NCBI GenBank assembly: GCA_017648805.1
Contig: JAGCIC010000056.1
Span: 1 to 13,785 of the forward strand
Direction: 5' to 3'
Length of the DNA stretch: 13,785 nucleotides
Origin: Clostridia bacterium
GTDB taxonomy: Bacteria > Bacillota_A > Clostridia > Christensenellales > Aristaeellaceae
In this document: positions 1 through 6,755 of the stretch, in pieces
Position numbering within the stretch: the stretch's first letter is position 1
Layout of the letters: every line of letters starts with the position of its first letter
Translations under genes and position numbers: made by a program
Notes under the pieces: model-generated
Database searches by the model: none
Seen by the model: only the letters and a program-made list of their open reading frames with translations
What the model was told of the DNA's origin: nothing

Positions 1-374
1 ATCTCGCCCTCCTCGATCTCGGTGGGCGCTGTGGTGAGCATGCCCCCGTCCCAGGCGTGCCCTAACGGCTTGTCGTTGCCCGTGTCGGAGTGCGCGCCGC
101 AGCGGGAACACACCCAGTAAAACACGCCGTAATGGATGCAGTCCGCATAGCCCGTGTACACTTTTGTCGACCACTCGTGGCCCAGGGCGGGCAGGATATC
201 GAATTTCCGGGCTCCGCAGGAGCAGACATATGTGACGTTACCGCCGGCGGTGCAGGTGGGGTCAACGCGGCTGACTTCTATCCACACGTGGGTGTGCGGT
301 CCGTCCGCAAGGGCAGAGGGCACAGCGCCCAGAAGCAGTAAAAGCGCCAGCATGAGCGCGGCAAAACGTTTCAT
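1..374 (-). CDS. Partial secreted Cys/His-repeat protein (C-terminus beyond the left edge)
   Basis: An open frame runs without a stop from an ATG at 374 to the window edge, giving 124 residues. The start is supported by AAGGAGG five bases upstream and by the promoter at 406-434. Residues 1-23 form a signal peptide (MKR, then a Leu/Ala-rich core, likely cut after ALA). The mature part begins with HTHVW and carries CSCGA and CSRCGA motifs with repeated LGHxW segments. It aligns without gaps to the first 124 residues of the protein at 553-3357; I count 24 differences, about 81% identity. Function is unknown; a secreted or surface role is inferred. Repeats of this GHxW...CxxCG style occur in extracellular proteins of gut Firmicutes. 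Whether the full protein also has the paralogue's beta-type domains cannot be seen here. Confidence 0.85.
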   Translation of the reverse strand, partial: MKRFAALMLALLLLLGAVPSALADGPHTHVWIEVSRVDPTCTAGGNVTYVCSCGARKFDILPALGHEWSTKVYTGYADCIHYGVFYWVCSRCGAHSDTGNDKPLGHAWDGGMLTTAPTEIEEGE

Positions 375-405
375 GATTTCCTCCTTGTCACGGGTTCTTA
401 CGTAG

Positions 406-434
406 ATTTTATCATAGTTTATGACACTTGTCAC
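406..434 (-). promoter_or_regulatory. Promoter of the partial secreted gene, GTGACA-17-TAAAAT
   Basis: Read on the minus strand, the -35 GTGACA lies at 434-429 and the -10 TAAAAT at 411-406, with a 17-base spacer that ends in TGA, so the -10 is of the extended TGn type. The ATG follows 31 bases after the -10. The block around the -10 (TGATAAAATCTAC) is identical to that of the paralogue at 3395-3423. Confidence 0.75.
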
Positions 435-507
435 CTTTTTTTGAGCGGTGAGGCGTGATCCGGGTGCGGATGGGGGAGAAAAGGCGCTCTTAAGCGGATC
501 GGGACGC

Positions 508-539
508 AAAAGGACCGCCGGCAGGCGAGCAGGCGGTCC
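508..539 (-). terminator. Rho-independent terminator of the 934-residue protein gene
   Basis: On the minus strand, GGACCGCC (539-532) pairs perfectly with GGCGGTCC (519-512) around a 12-base loop and is followed by TTTT. It lies about 14 bases past the stop codon at 553. The remaining bases up to the next promoter at 434 show no gene or clear signal. Confidence 0.8.
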
Positions 540-552
540 GCGCGTTATAAGA

Positions 553-3357
553 TTAGTACCTGCCGCCAAGCAGCAGCGCGGCTTCCCTGTACAGGTCCAT
601 GGTGTGTTCCTTTACCGGAGCGGGATCGGAGGGATAGAACATGGTATACAGCTTCTCGTCCGCCTCGCACAGATACGTGAGGGCCATGCTCCAGGCGGCG
701 ATGAGCGGCCGTATGTCCGCGCCCGCGGACCTGTATACGGTCCTGACGGTCTCGTCCAGCGCGCCGGACCATACGGCCGTGCCCCGCAGGTAGAATGTTT
801 CCGCCTGTGCGGCGGGCAGGTTTTCGTAAAAGTACCCGGTTTCGGTGAACGCTTTCCGGGCTATGCCGGAATAGTATTCCGTGACGATGCTTTCGCTGCC
901 GCTCAGCGGGCCAATACTGACGCCGCACGCGTCAAAGCTTTCGGAAGCGCCGGTTATTTCATAAATGCCCGTCAGGCTCGAAGGCAGGGCGTCCGGCGCG
1001 GTGCGCATCACGCAGCACAATTCTGCGCACCTGAGGCGCAGCATATCCGCCGCCTTTTCGTCCCCGAACAGCAGGCTTACGCTGTCGGCGTACTCAAACA
1101 GCGCATCTTTGGCCGCGGTGATGGTCTCCCTTATCCCTTCGGGCGCCGCCTCCTCCAGTAAAGCATACTGCGCCTCCAGCTCCGCGCGCCAAAGCAGCGC
1201 GGCTCCGGCGTGATCGCCGCTCAAGCACAGTTTTTCCGCTTCTTTGGCGGCAGATATGTGTTCGCCGCAGGTGTAAAGCGTGTAATCCGCCCGGGCACCG
1301 CCCAGAGAGTTCAGGGTCAGGCTGCAGTGATCGTTTTCGGGCCTTTCACCGTTCAGGCCAGTGAGTGGAATGTTGACGTATGCCGGGTTGGAGATCACGT
1401 AATTAATAGATCCGTCGTCATCGCCGTAATAATAGGCGGATTCACCGAAAACGCCGCTGAAGAGCCCTGCTTCTGCCTGTTCGGGGGATACGGTTAACGA
1501 GTAATCGAACGTGACGAACTCGCCCGGCAAAAGCTCCGCCGTGTTTCCGGGCGCGAGGGCGCCGGAGGGACCGACGGCATTGGACAGGTTTTTGCCGGAA
1601 TAGCAGTACCAGAACAGCGTTATGTCGCTTAAATTGGTACACCTGAACCGGGTCATGAGTACGGCGCCTTCATACCTTTTTCCCTTGCCCTCGTCCCCGT
1701 CCCAGGTGATCTCAAGATGGAATTTCAGGTCGTCTTCATTAGGCACGGGGTCTTCCGGCGCGGTCAGCGGGAAGGAGATCTGCGCCATATTGGAGGTGAA
1801 GGGTTTTCTTTCGCCGTCAGTATCGGTGTATTCCGCCTGGGTCATCCAGAAGCTTTCGAAAATGCCGCTTTCCGCGTTTTTGTTTCCGACTATATCGTGC
1901 ACCGTCAGTTCGGCGGATTCGCCGGGCAAAAGTACGTATTCCGAGAACGTCGGCACGGGTCCGCCCGGGCCCACGATAACCGTTTCGCTGTTGCTGGTCC
2001 AGTTGTATACGGGGCAGTCGCCGGTGTTCGTCTCGGTGATCACGTATTCCACCATCGCGCTGGCGTAACGCTTGCCCTCGCCCGCGTCATCCGCCCAGGA
2101 AGCGCTCACGCTGAGCGCCGGGTGCGGGACCGTGTCGGGAGAAGTGAGGGGGAAGGTTATCTCCACGTACTGTGCGATATCATCCTGCTTTTCGCCGTTA
2201 TTGTCGGTATATTCGGCTCTCAGCGTCCTGCCCGCGTAGAACTGCATGTTTTTAACGTGGGGGTCCTGCTTTACTTTGCCCAGCACGCCGTATTCGAAGG
2301 ACTGGCCGGGTTCCAGGGTGACAAGGCTGCTCACGGGCAGCGGACCGGACGGGCCGTTTACGTATACCGCGTCGCCGCCCACGTTGGGCTTGAAAGTGAG
2401 GGGGCAGTCGCCGGTGTTGAGCGCGCTCAATGTGTACTCCACTATCGCGCCGTCAAAGCCCTTGCCCTTGCCCGCTTCTTCCGCCCAGGAACCGCCGGCC
2501 ACAAAGGCGGGGTGCACGCCGCCGCTTTCCCTGGCTACGTCCCAGGAGCGGGTGAGCGTTTTGGACACGCACAGTTCCTTGCCCGTTTCGGGGTCGCAGC
2601 CCGCCACCCATACGGTCACCGAGACGGTGCCCAGCAGTTCTTCGGTTTCGGTGCCGGGGGTCACGTGTCCGGATACGGCTCCGTAACCGAAGCCGGGATG
2701 GGCATCCTTGCCCGGCACAAAGTCGGCGAACTCGCCTACGGACGCTTTGCCGCGGCTGTCTTTGGTGCCGTCGGCAAATTCAGCGTAGTACACCAGGTCA
2801 AGCGTCACGTTGCCCGCGTTGCTCACCCAAAGGGGCACCGCGCACTCGTCGCCGGGGTCCAGGGGCTGCGTGGGGTCGGCGTCCTGCCATTGCAGCTTGA
2901 GGGCGGGCTTTTTATCGCCGCTGCCCGTGGCGGGGATGGCCTCCGTCATGGTGTGGGAAGGGTCGCGGCGGCAGGTGTAGGTGATCTCGCCCTCTTCGGT
3001 CTCAGTGGGCGCTTTGGTCACGGTGCCGTCGTCCCAGTCGTGCCCGAGCGGCTTGTCGTTGCCCGTATCGGAGTGCGCTCCGCAGCGGGAACACACCCAG
3101 TAAAACACGCCGTAATGTTCGCAGTCGGCATAGCCCGTGTAGACCTTGGTCGCCCAGTCGTGGCCCAGTTTTAAAAGGTTTTCGGACTTCCGGGCTCCGC
3201 AGGAACAGACATATGTGACGTAGCCGCTGTTTATGCAGGTGGGGTTCACCCGGCTGACTTCCTTCCACACGTGGGTGTGGGGTTCGTCCGCCAAAGCATG
3301 GGGCACAGCGCCCAGGAGCAGTATCAGCGCCAGCATGAGCGAAGCAAAACGTTTCAC
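553..3357 (-). CDS. Large secreted protein: Cys/His-rich repeats, tandem beta-type domains, helical C-terminus
   Basis: The protein has 934 residues and starts at GTG (3357), with AAAGGAGGT eight bases upstream. Residues 1-23 are a signal peptide. Residues 26-145 hold GHxW and CxC/CxxC repeats (C51/C53, C89/C92, C129), ending in the TYTCRRDPSHTMTEAIPAT form common in secreted gut-Firmicute proteins. About 150-276 is a first beta-type domain. Three related units follow at about 279-407, 410-535 and 541-667; each opens with W-x-x-(x)-x-G-x-G-K, has an NTGDCP-like middle and a GPxG turn, and ends in FPLT or IPLT. Residues 670-934 are largely helical with several cysteines (C678, C697, C711, C777, C781, C782); they weakly recall LprI-like lysozyme-inhibitor domains, which I cannot confirm. 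No LPXTG motif, lipobox or transmembrane anchor is visible, so it is probably released or held non-covalently. A role in adhesion or envelope interaction is inference only. Confidence 0.85.
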   Translation of the reverse strand: MKRFASLMLALILLLGAVPHALADEPHTHVWKEVSRVNPTCINSGYVTYVCSCGARKSENLLKLGHDWATKVYTGYADCEHYGVFYWVCSRCGAHSDTGNDKPLGHDWDDGTVTKAPTETEEGEITYTCRRDPSHTMTEAIPATGSGDKKPALKLQWQDADPTQPLDPGDECAVPLWVSNAGNVTLDLVYYAEFADGTKDSRGKASVGEFADFVPGKDAHPGFGYGAVSGHVTPGTETEELLGTVSVTVWVAGCDPETGKELCVSKTLTRSWDVARESGGVHPAFVAGGSWAEEAGKGKGFDGAIVEYTLSALNTGDCPLTFKPNVGGDAVYVNGPSGPLPVSSLVTLEPGQSFEYGVLGKVKQDPHVKNMQFYAGRTLRAEYTDNNGEKQDDIAQYVEITFPLTSPDTVPHPALSVSASWADDAGEGKRYASAMVEYVITETNTGDCPVYNWTSNSETVIVGPGGPVPTFSEYVLLPGESAELTVHDIVGNKNAESGIFESFWMTQAEYTDTDGERKPFTSNMAQISFPLTAPEDPVPNEDDLKFHLEITWDGDEGKGKRYEGAVLMTRFRCTNLSDITLFWYCYSGKNLSNAVGPSGALAPGNTAELLPGEFVTFDYSLTVSPEQAEAGLFSGVFGESAYYYGDDDGSINYVISNPAYVNIPLTGLNGERPENDHCSLTLNSLGGARADYTLYTCGEHISAAKEAEKLCLSGDHAGAALLWRAELEAQYALLEEAAPEGIRETITAAKDALFEYADSVSLLFGDEKAADMLRLRCAELCCVMRTAPDALPSSLTGIYEITGASESFDACGVSIGPLSGSESIVTEYYSGIARKAFTETGYFYENLPAAQAETFYLRGTAVWSGALDETVRTVYRSAGADIRPLIAAWSMALTYLCEADEKLYTMFYPSDPAPVKEHTMDLYREAALLLGGRY
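1357..2523 (-). repeat. Three tandem ~125-residue beta-type domain repeats inside the secreted protein
   Basis: Three diverged units correspond to residues 279-407, 410-535 and 541-667. Shared landmarks are SWAEEAGKGK / SWADDAGEGK / TWDGDEGKGK at the start, a VEY or equivalent strand, NTGDCP in units one and two, GPSGPLP / GPGGPVP / GPSGALAP, a LxPGE/Q turn, AEYTDxxGE-like segments and a closing FPLT or IPLT. Similarity is at protein level, so this is an old internal duplication. The pattern is that of extracellular Ig-like or CARDB-like modules, a family guess from shape only. Confidence 0.6.
2984..3357 (-). repeat. Gapless duplicate of the 5' coding region at 1-374
   Basis: Each base from 2984 to 3357 matches the base 2983 positions to the left in 1-374, with no insertion or deletion across 124 codons. 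The stretch encoding GYADC-x-HYGVFYW through DTGNDKPLGH is almost unchanged at protein level, while the sequence beside it (residues 42-63 and 107-118) has diverged. This indicates tandem gene duplication, perhaps with local gene conversion. Confidence 0.8.
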
Positions 3358-3394
3358 GTGTTTTGACCTCCTTTGCGCGGGTTTTCATATGTAG

Positions 3395-3423
3395 ATTTTA
3401 TCACAGTAAAGAGAATTTGTCAC
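3395..3423 (-). promoter_or_regulatory. Promoter of the 934-residue secreted protein, GTGACA-17-TAAAAT
   Basis: On the minus strand, GTGACA (3423-3418) is followed by a 17-base spacer ending in TGTGA and by TAAAAT (3400-3395), an extended -10. The GTG start lies 37 bases downstream. It matches the promoter at 406-434 around the -10 and at GGTGACAA around the -35, while the spacers between differ. Confidence 0.75.
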
Positions 3424-3447
3424 CTGCCGATTTTCGTACCGTGCGTG

Positions 3448-3476
3448 AATAAAAGACCGCCGGCGTCTTCCGGCGG
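3448..3476 (-). terminator. Rho-independent terminator of the short LRR-like gene
   Basis: On the minus strand, CCGCCGG (3476-3470) pairs with CCGGCGG (3463-3457) around a 6-base loop, followed by TCTTTTATT. It lies about 50 bases past the stop at 3526 and directly upstream of the next promoter. Confidence 0.75.
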
Positions 3477-3525
3477 ATATTCGGATGCGCGGATAATTTA
3501 TTTGCCACAGGTCTCCCGGCGGGCT

Positions 3526-3747
3526 TTACGCGTCCGGATACTTATAATTCAGCCCGTTCTGCCTGCAGTACCGTTCCGCGTAGGAACCCTGCCAAACGGT
3601 GACGGTGAGCCCCTCGATGGGCCCGGTAAACGCGCTGTCGCCCGCTCTGAGCACACCGAACGCGTCCTTGCCTATATGCGTCACGCTGCCCGGGACGGTC
3701 ACCGAGGCAAGCGCCGGCAGACAGATAAACAGCAGCGTCTTCTTCAT
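3526..3747 (-). CDS. Short secreted protein with the end of a BspA-type leucine-rich repeat
   Basis: The protein has 73 residues. Its ATG at 3747 has AAAGGAG seven bases upstream and its own promoter at 3781-3809, so it is probably expressed. A short signal-like start (MKKTLLFICLPAL) runs straight into ASVTVPGSVTHIGKDAF, which fits the LRR_5 (BspA-type) repeat consensus. The end, GLTVTVWQGSYAERYC then GLNYKY, is the usual closing segment of such proteins. Family members usually have many repeats, so this looks like the first and last parts of a larger gene joined by an in-frame internal deletion. Its promoter type is shared with the two large secreted proteins beside it. Function is unknown; it may be a decaying remnant or a small secreted peptide. 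Confidence 0.65.
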   Translation of the reverse strand: MKKTLLFICLPALASVTVPGSVTHIGKDAFGVLRAGDSAFTGPIEGLTVTVWQGSYAERYCRQNGLNYKYPDA

Positions 3748-3780
3748 ACGGCCGCTCCTTTCAGACGCTCCTGTGAGTCA

Positions 3781-3809
3781 ATGATACCATATACCGAAGC
3801 GCTTGTCAC
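3781..3809 (-). promoter_or_regulatory. Promoter of the short LRR-like gene, GTGACA-17-TATCAT
   Basis: On the minus strand, GTGACA (3809-3804), a 17-base spacer and TATCAT (3786-3781). The start codon is 33 bases downstream. The -35 is preceded by G and followed by A, as in the promoters at 406-434 and 3395-3423, but the -10 region differs. Confidence 0.7.
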
Positions 3810-3873
3810 CATTTATCTGCGCGCGGGGCGGGAAAAGGCGGGTCACGGCGCTGTCGGGGAGGCTTTGGGAACA

Positions 3874-3909
3874 AAAAAACCGCCCCGTGAGCCGCGCGGC
3901 CCGGGGAGG
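3874..3909 (-). terminator. Terminator after the GNAT gene (end of TetR operon)
   Basis: On the minus strand, a GC-rich stem (CCCCG with CGGGG, extended outward by CC/GG past one mismatch, with an inner GCCGCGCGGC palindrome) is followed by seven T. It starts about 11 bases after the stop codon at 3921. The stretch 3810-3873 between it and the next promoter shows no gene. Confidence 0.8.
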
Positions 3910-3920
3910 TGCCATTATAT

Positions 3921-4445
3921 TCAGATGTCCAGATAGAAGTACATGTCCTTTTTGCCTTCCTGATTCGTGCCTTTGTACACTTCGGTGTCCAGCCCGCCTA
4001 TGCGGAAGCCGCTTTTAAGGTAAAACAGGCACGCGCCCAGGTTGTTGTCCTGTCCTATTGTGTAGATGCCTTTGTAGCCGCGCTCCAGGGCCACACGTTT
4101 CGCGGCTTCGATCAGCATTGCGGCGGCGCCTTTGCCGCGGTATTCCCGGTTCACCTTAAGGTCATAAAGGTACATATAGCGGAAAGGCGCGTCCTGCATA
4201 ACGGCGAGCCCCACGCAGGCGCCGCCGTCGTAGGCGCCTATGAACGCGCAGGAGGACGACATTTGGTCAAAGTCGTAGTTTTCGTCCGGAAAGCACATTT
4301 CTTCCGTTGTGTCGGACAGGATCGCTTCGTATGTCCACTGCCCGTCGGCATACTTGGGCAGCAGCCTTCCGAACAGGGGGAAGGGCTGGTTGGGCAGGTT
4401 TATGTCCCGGCGGTCATCGCTGCCGATAAGCCGTATTTCCGGCAT
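3921..4445 (-). CDS. GNAT-family N-acetyltransferase, streptothricin-acetyltransferase-like
   Basis: The protein has 174 residues, the usual length for a single GNAT domain. The acetyl-CoA motif is YRGKGAAAMLIEAAK (residues 102-116), preceded by the strand YMYLYDLKVN. The second core motif is DNNLGACLFYLKSGF (133-147). The tail GFRIGGLDTEVYKG followed by MYFYL closely follows the pattern of streptothricin acetyltransferases (GFxLGGID...YK...MYWY), so an antibiotic or small-amine N-acetylation role is plausible but unproven. The ATG lies 12 bases after the stop of the membrane protein upstream, without a good ribosome binding site in the gap, so translation is probably coupled. It is the last gene of the TetR operon, before a strong terminator. 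Confidence 0.85.
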   Translation of the reverse strand: MPEIRLIGSDDRRDINLPNQPFPLFGRLLPKYADGQWTYEAILSDTTEEMCFPDENYDFDQMSSSCAFIGAYDGGACVGLAVMQDAPFRYMYLYDLKVNREYRGKGAAAMLIEAAKRVALERGYKGIYTIGQDNNLGACLFYLKSGFRIGGLDTEVYKGTNQEGKKDMYFYLDI

Positions 4446-4457
4446 GGATGTATTTGT

Positions 4458-5021
4458 CTATTCCCCGCGGGAGTATTCGGTGGGCAGGTCGGCTTCCTTT
4501 GAGAGCTCCGCGCCGTACCTGCACAGCAGGGAGGCGACTATCATCATTATGCCCAGGGAGAAGGAAACGGTGTCGCCGGTGGACAGCGCGCCCACGTCCT
4601 TCATGAAGTGCGCCATCACCCTGTAAACGAAGTCCGAGACGATCTTGGTGCCTACGGGGATGCATACGGCGCAGATGCCCAGGCGCATGAGCTCGCCTGC
4701 GCCCTCGAAGGTGAAGGGCGTGCCGGTAGCCAGTTCGTGCTCAAAGTACTTCTGGGCGAGCTTTGAAAGCACCGCTTCCCCGGCGCATATAACGATGCCT
4801 ATCGCCATGGCCGTGTAGCAGGTGTTTATGCTGATCTCTGCGTGCTTTTCGATAAAGCCGTGGATGGTGACGCCGCCTATCTTGAGCCCTTCCGGGAACA
4901 GGGGCAGGCTGATCAGTCCCGCGGCGCAGAGTATGCCGCCCACGAGGCTGAATACGAACACTATGCTGCTGAAGATCTTGCCGAGTTTAGCCAGTTTTTG
5001 CAGGGTGCCGAGTGTTTTCAT
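4458..5021 (-). CDS. Four-helix membrane protein, DUF2975-like
   Basis: The chosen ATG at 5021 has GGAGGG six bases upstream and gives 187 residues; an open frame continues to 5132 but has no comparable ribosome binding site. Four hydrophobic segments lie at about 15-39, 68-86, 112-134 and 152-170. The segment GTPFTFEGAGELMRLGI (100-116) and the end SLLCRYGAELSKEADL resemble the DUF2975 pattern (GTPFT before helix 3; a charged GAEL...E tail after helix 4). DUF2975 proteins are inner-membrane proteins of unknown function, often next to a small regulator; here the partner upstream is TetR. The 121-base gap to the TetR stop has no strong promoter, though it could fold into a TTCCCC/GGGGAA stem (5063-5097), so the two are probably co-transcribed. 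Confidence 0.75.
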   Translation of the reverse strand: MKTLGTLQKLAKLGKIFSSIVFVFSLVGGILCAAGLISLPLFPEGLKIGGVTIHGFIEKHAEISINTCYTAMAIGIVICAGEAVLSKLAQKYFEHELATGTPFTFEGAGELMRLGICAVCIPVGTKIVSDFVYRVMAHFMKDVGALSTGDTVSFSLGIMMIVASLLCRYGAELSKEADLPTEYSRGE

Positions 5022-5142
5022 TGTGATCCCTCCGGAAAATGTGTTGTATTTATCAAATCGCGTTCCCCTGAAGCGCGGGCGCGGCTGAACGGGGGAATGC
5101 GGGTTCGTTATCGGTTTTATGGGTCCGTACAAACGCAGCGGC

Positions 5143-5745
5143 TCATTTGCCGTTTTTGACGCCGTACACGCCCGTAAAGTGGCGGGCGAAAGCCTCGATC
5201 TGCTTAAGCGCCCATTCGGTATTGTCCGGCTCCCGGTCGCACAGGCGGATCAGGGCGCTTATGGGCGCGGTGTAGGAAAGCGCCAGCATCTTTGGGTCGT
5301 CTTTTACCAGCAGCCCCCTGGCTTCCATGCCCTCGAAGATGCGGGAAAAAATGTCCGTGAGCCCCGTAAGGAAGTGTTTGGTGGCCAGCTCCCGGGCGCG
5401 GGGGTCGCGGAACTGCTCGATGGAGAGCAGCTTTCGGGTCTTGACCACCTTTTCATCCCCAACGGTGAAGCGGGAGAGCCGCATGGTCAGGTCCACCAGT
5501 TCCTCAAGGGAATCGGGTACGGGGGGCAGGTTGGATTCGGAGCCGAAACGCGCGGAATAATAGGCGGACATCTCGTCCAGCAGGCTGTTCCAGATGGCCT
5601 CCTTGCTTTCGAAATGCCGGTACATGGAGGATTTTGCCAGCCCCAGGGACGCGGTGAGCTCCCTTATGTTGGTGCCCGCGTAGCCGTTTTGTGAAAACAT
5701 GTCCAGCGCTGCGGAAAGTATGCGTGCTTTGGTGTCCTTCGCCAT
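5143..5745 (-). CDS. TetR-family transcriptional regulator
   Basis: The protein has 200 residues, normal for TetR. The ATG at 5745 (MAKDTKARIL) is preferred because CGGAGGT lies just upstream; an upstream in-frame start at 5802 would add 19 residues lacking TetR features. The helix-turn-helix spans about 25-52 (TNIRELTASLGLAKSSMYRHF), with the typical YRHFxSKE end. The variable C-terminal half (about 75-195) is the ligand and dimer domain; its ligand cannot be told from sequence. It leads an operon with the membrane protein and GNAT enzyme and probably represses its own promoter at 5827-5855. Control of a stress- or drug-response operon is inference. Confidence 0.9.
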   Translation of the reverse strand: MAKDTKARILSAALDMFSQNGYAGTNIRELTASLGLAKSSMYRHFESKEAIWNSLLDEMSAYYSARFGSESNLPPVPDSLEELVDLTMRLSRFTVGDEKVVKTRKLLSIEQFRDPRARELATKHFLTGLTDIFSRIFEGMEARGLLVKDDPKMLALSYTAPISALIRLCDREPDNTEWALKQIEAFARHFTGVYGVKNGK

Positions 5746-5800
5746 GGGGACCTCCGGGTCAGAGCTGCGTGCGGCGAGGGCGGCATACCGTTTGCCGCGC

Positions 5801-5822
5801 AAAAAACCGCGGCCGCGCGGCC
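5801..5822 (-). terminator. GC hairpin with T6 between the amidohydrolase and TetR genes
   Basis: On the minus strand, CCGCG pairs with CGCGG in 5820-5807 around a 4-base loop, directly followed by TTTTTT (5806-5801). A longer alternative palindrome GGCCGCGCGGCC covers 5822-5811. It probably ends transcripts from the amidohydrolase operon, but it sits downstream of the TetR -10, right at the expected start of the TetR mRNA. Confidence 0.6.
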
Positions 5823-5826
5823 TATG

Positions 5827-5855
5827 ATTATAGCGAACGCGCGGTCACGTGTCAA
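5827..5855 (-). promoter_or_regulatory. Perfect sigma-A promoter of the TetR operon
   Basis: On the minus strand, TTGACA (5855-5850), a 17-base spacer and TATAAT (5832-5827): exact consensus at both hexamers. It lies between the amidohydrolase stop (5879) and the TetR start (5745). A promoter this strong implies tight repression, probably by TetR itself. Confidence 0.85.
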
Positions 5856-5878
5856 GAGGTACGCGGTTTATTGCGGCT

Positions 5879-6742
5879 TTACAGTTCGTGGATCAGCCTC
5901 AGGGCATTCTTATAATAGATGTCGTCCAGTATGCGCTTTTCGAGGCCCAGTGAGTCAAGGAACTCCCGGTGCTTGTTGTAGTAGTAGTCCCGGCCGTAGA
6001 GCACGCGGGTGCCGAAGCGGGTCAGGAAGCCTTTGGTGTATTCGGTATCCCGGGACAGGGCGCGCAGGCCGGAGTTGGCGGAGATGTCGCAGTACAGGTT
6101 GGGATAGGTCTCCAGCAGCCGCTCTATTTCCCCGCCGGGGACCACGGGGCCGTCCGGGTAGGACGCGGTCTTGTACAGTTCGTCTTTGGAGATGTGCGCC
6201 CAGAAACCGGGGGCGTGGCCGATAAAGTCGGTGCCGGGGCAGAGCTTCAGCACCCGCTCCAGGCAGTCTATGCCGCCGCCGTACCACCAGGAGGGACGGG
6301 GGAAGAGCTTGCCGCTTTCATACTCGTAGTCGAAGTGCAGCAGTACGGGCAGGCCTTTTTCTCCCGCGAAGCGGAACAGGCGCAGGGCGTCGGGGTTGTC
6401 GTACATCATGCGCAACTTCACTTCGCCGCAGATTTTCACGTCAAAAGAATTTATTGCGGCTTTCAGGCGGTTTATAGCGTAGGGGTCGCGGGGGTCGGGG
6501 GCGAAGCCCAGGGTGAAACGGTCGGGGTACTCGCGTATGTACTCCAGCGTGGCGTCCAGGGGCACGGCGGCCAGGGGAGTGGCGCGGCTGACGCACCAGC
6601 TCACCTCAGGGTTGCATTCGCTTTCAGGGGTCTCCCAGGTGAGCAGCCAGGTCTTGTCTATGCCGCACTCGTCCATGTTGTCCACGAGCTTTTTGGCGTT
6701 GTAGCCGTGGTAATACGCGTGGTTGTGGATATCGATTATCAT
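5879..6742 (-). CDS. Amidohydrolase-2 family metal-dependent hydrolase
   Basis: The protein has 287 residues, matching the compact TIM-barrel amidohydrolase-2 type. Metal and active-site candidates occur in the expected order: DIHNH at the N-terminus (H6, H8), GEVKL (E107), LLHFD (H136), FIGHAP (H176) and LYGRD (D252), where relatives usually have GTD or GSD. Members hydrolyse lactones, amides or C-C bonds or decarboxylate; the substrate here is unknown. There is no signal peptide, so it is cytoplasmic. The start at 6742 has GGAGG eight bases upstream, and the gene lies 13 bases after the aminotransferase stop, as the last of a three-gene operon. A late hydrolytic step on the product of the two upstream enzymes is inferred. 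Confidence 0.85.
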   Translation of the reverse strand: MIIDIHNHAYYHGYNAKKLVDNMDECGIDKTWLLTWETPESECNPEVSWCVSRATPLAAVPLDATLEYIREYPDRFTLGFAPDPRDPYAINRLKAAINSFDVKICGEVKLRMMYDNPDALRLFRFAGEKGLPVLLHFDYEYESGKLFPRPSWWYGGGIDCLERVLKLCPGTDFIGHAPGFWAHISKDELYKTASYPDGPVVPGGEIERLLETYPNLYCDISANSGLRALSRDTEYTKGFLTRFGTRVLYGRDYYYNKHREFLDSLGLEKRILDDIYYKNALRLIHEL

Positions 6743-6755
6743 ATCCGCGCCTCCG

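Noticed and set aside
425..436. TGACA-N2-TGTCA palindrome overlapping the -35 of the first promoter as a regulator site.
   Set aside because: It is not present in the two sister promoters, so it is probably chance.
448..1161. Open frame of 237 codons on the plus strand.
   Set aside because: It lies opposite the C-terminal part of the large secreted protein and over its terminator, with no ribosome binding site or family pattern.
1717..3174. Long open frame of 485 codons on the plus strand opposite the large secreted protein.
   Set aside because: It is antisense to a gene with signal peptide, promoter, ribosome binding site and terminator; its composition (Val, Gly, Arg, His, Ala rich) is typical of a GC-rich shadow frame, and no domain is recognisable.
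5063..5097. TTCCCC/GGGGAA stem between the TetR and membrane protein genes as a terminator.
   Set aside because: The loop is long, there is no T-run after it, and no promoter follows, so it more likely lies within one transcript.
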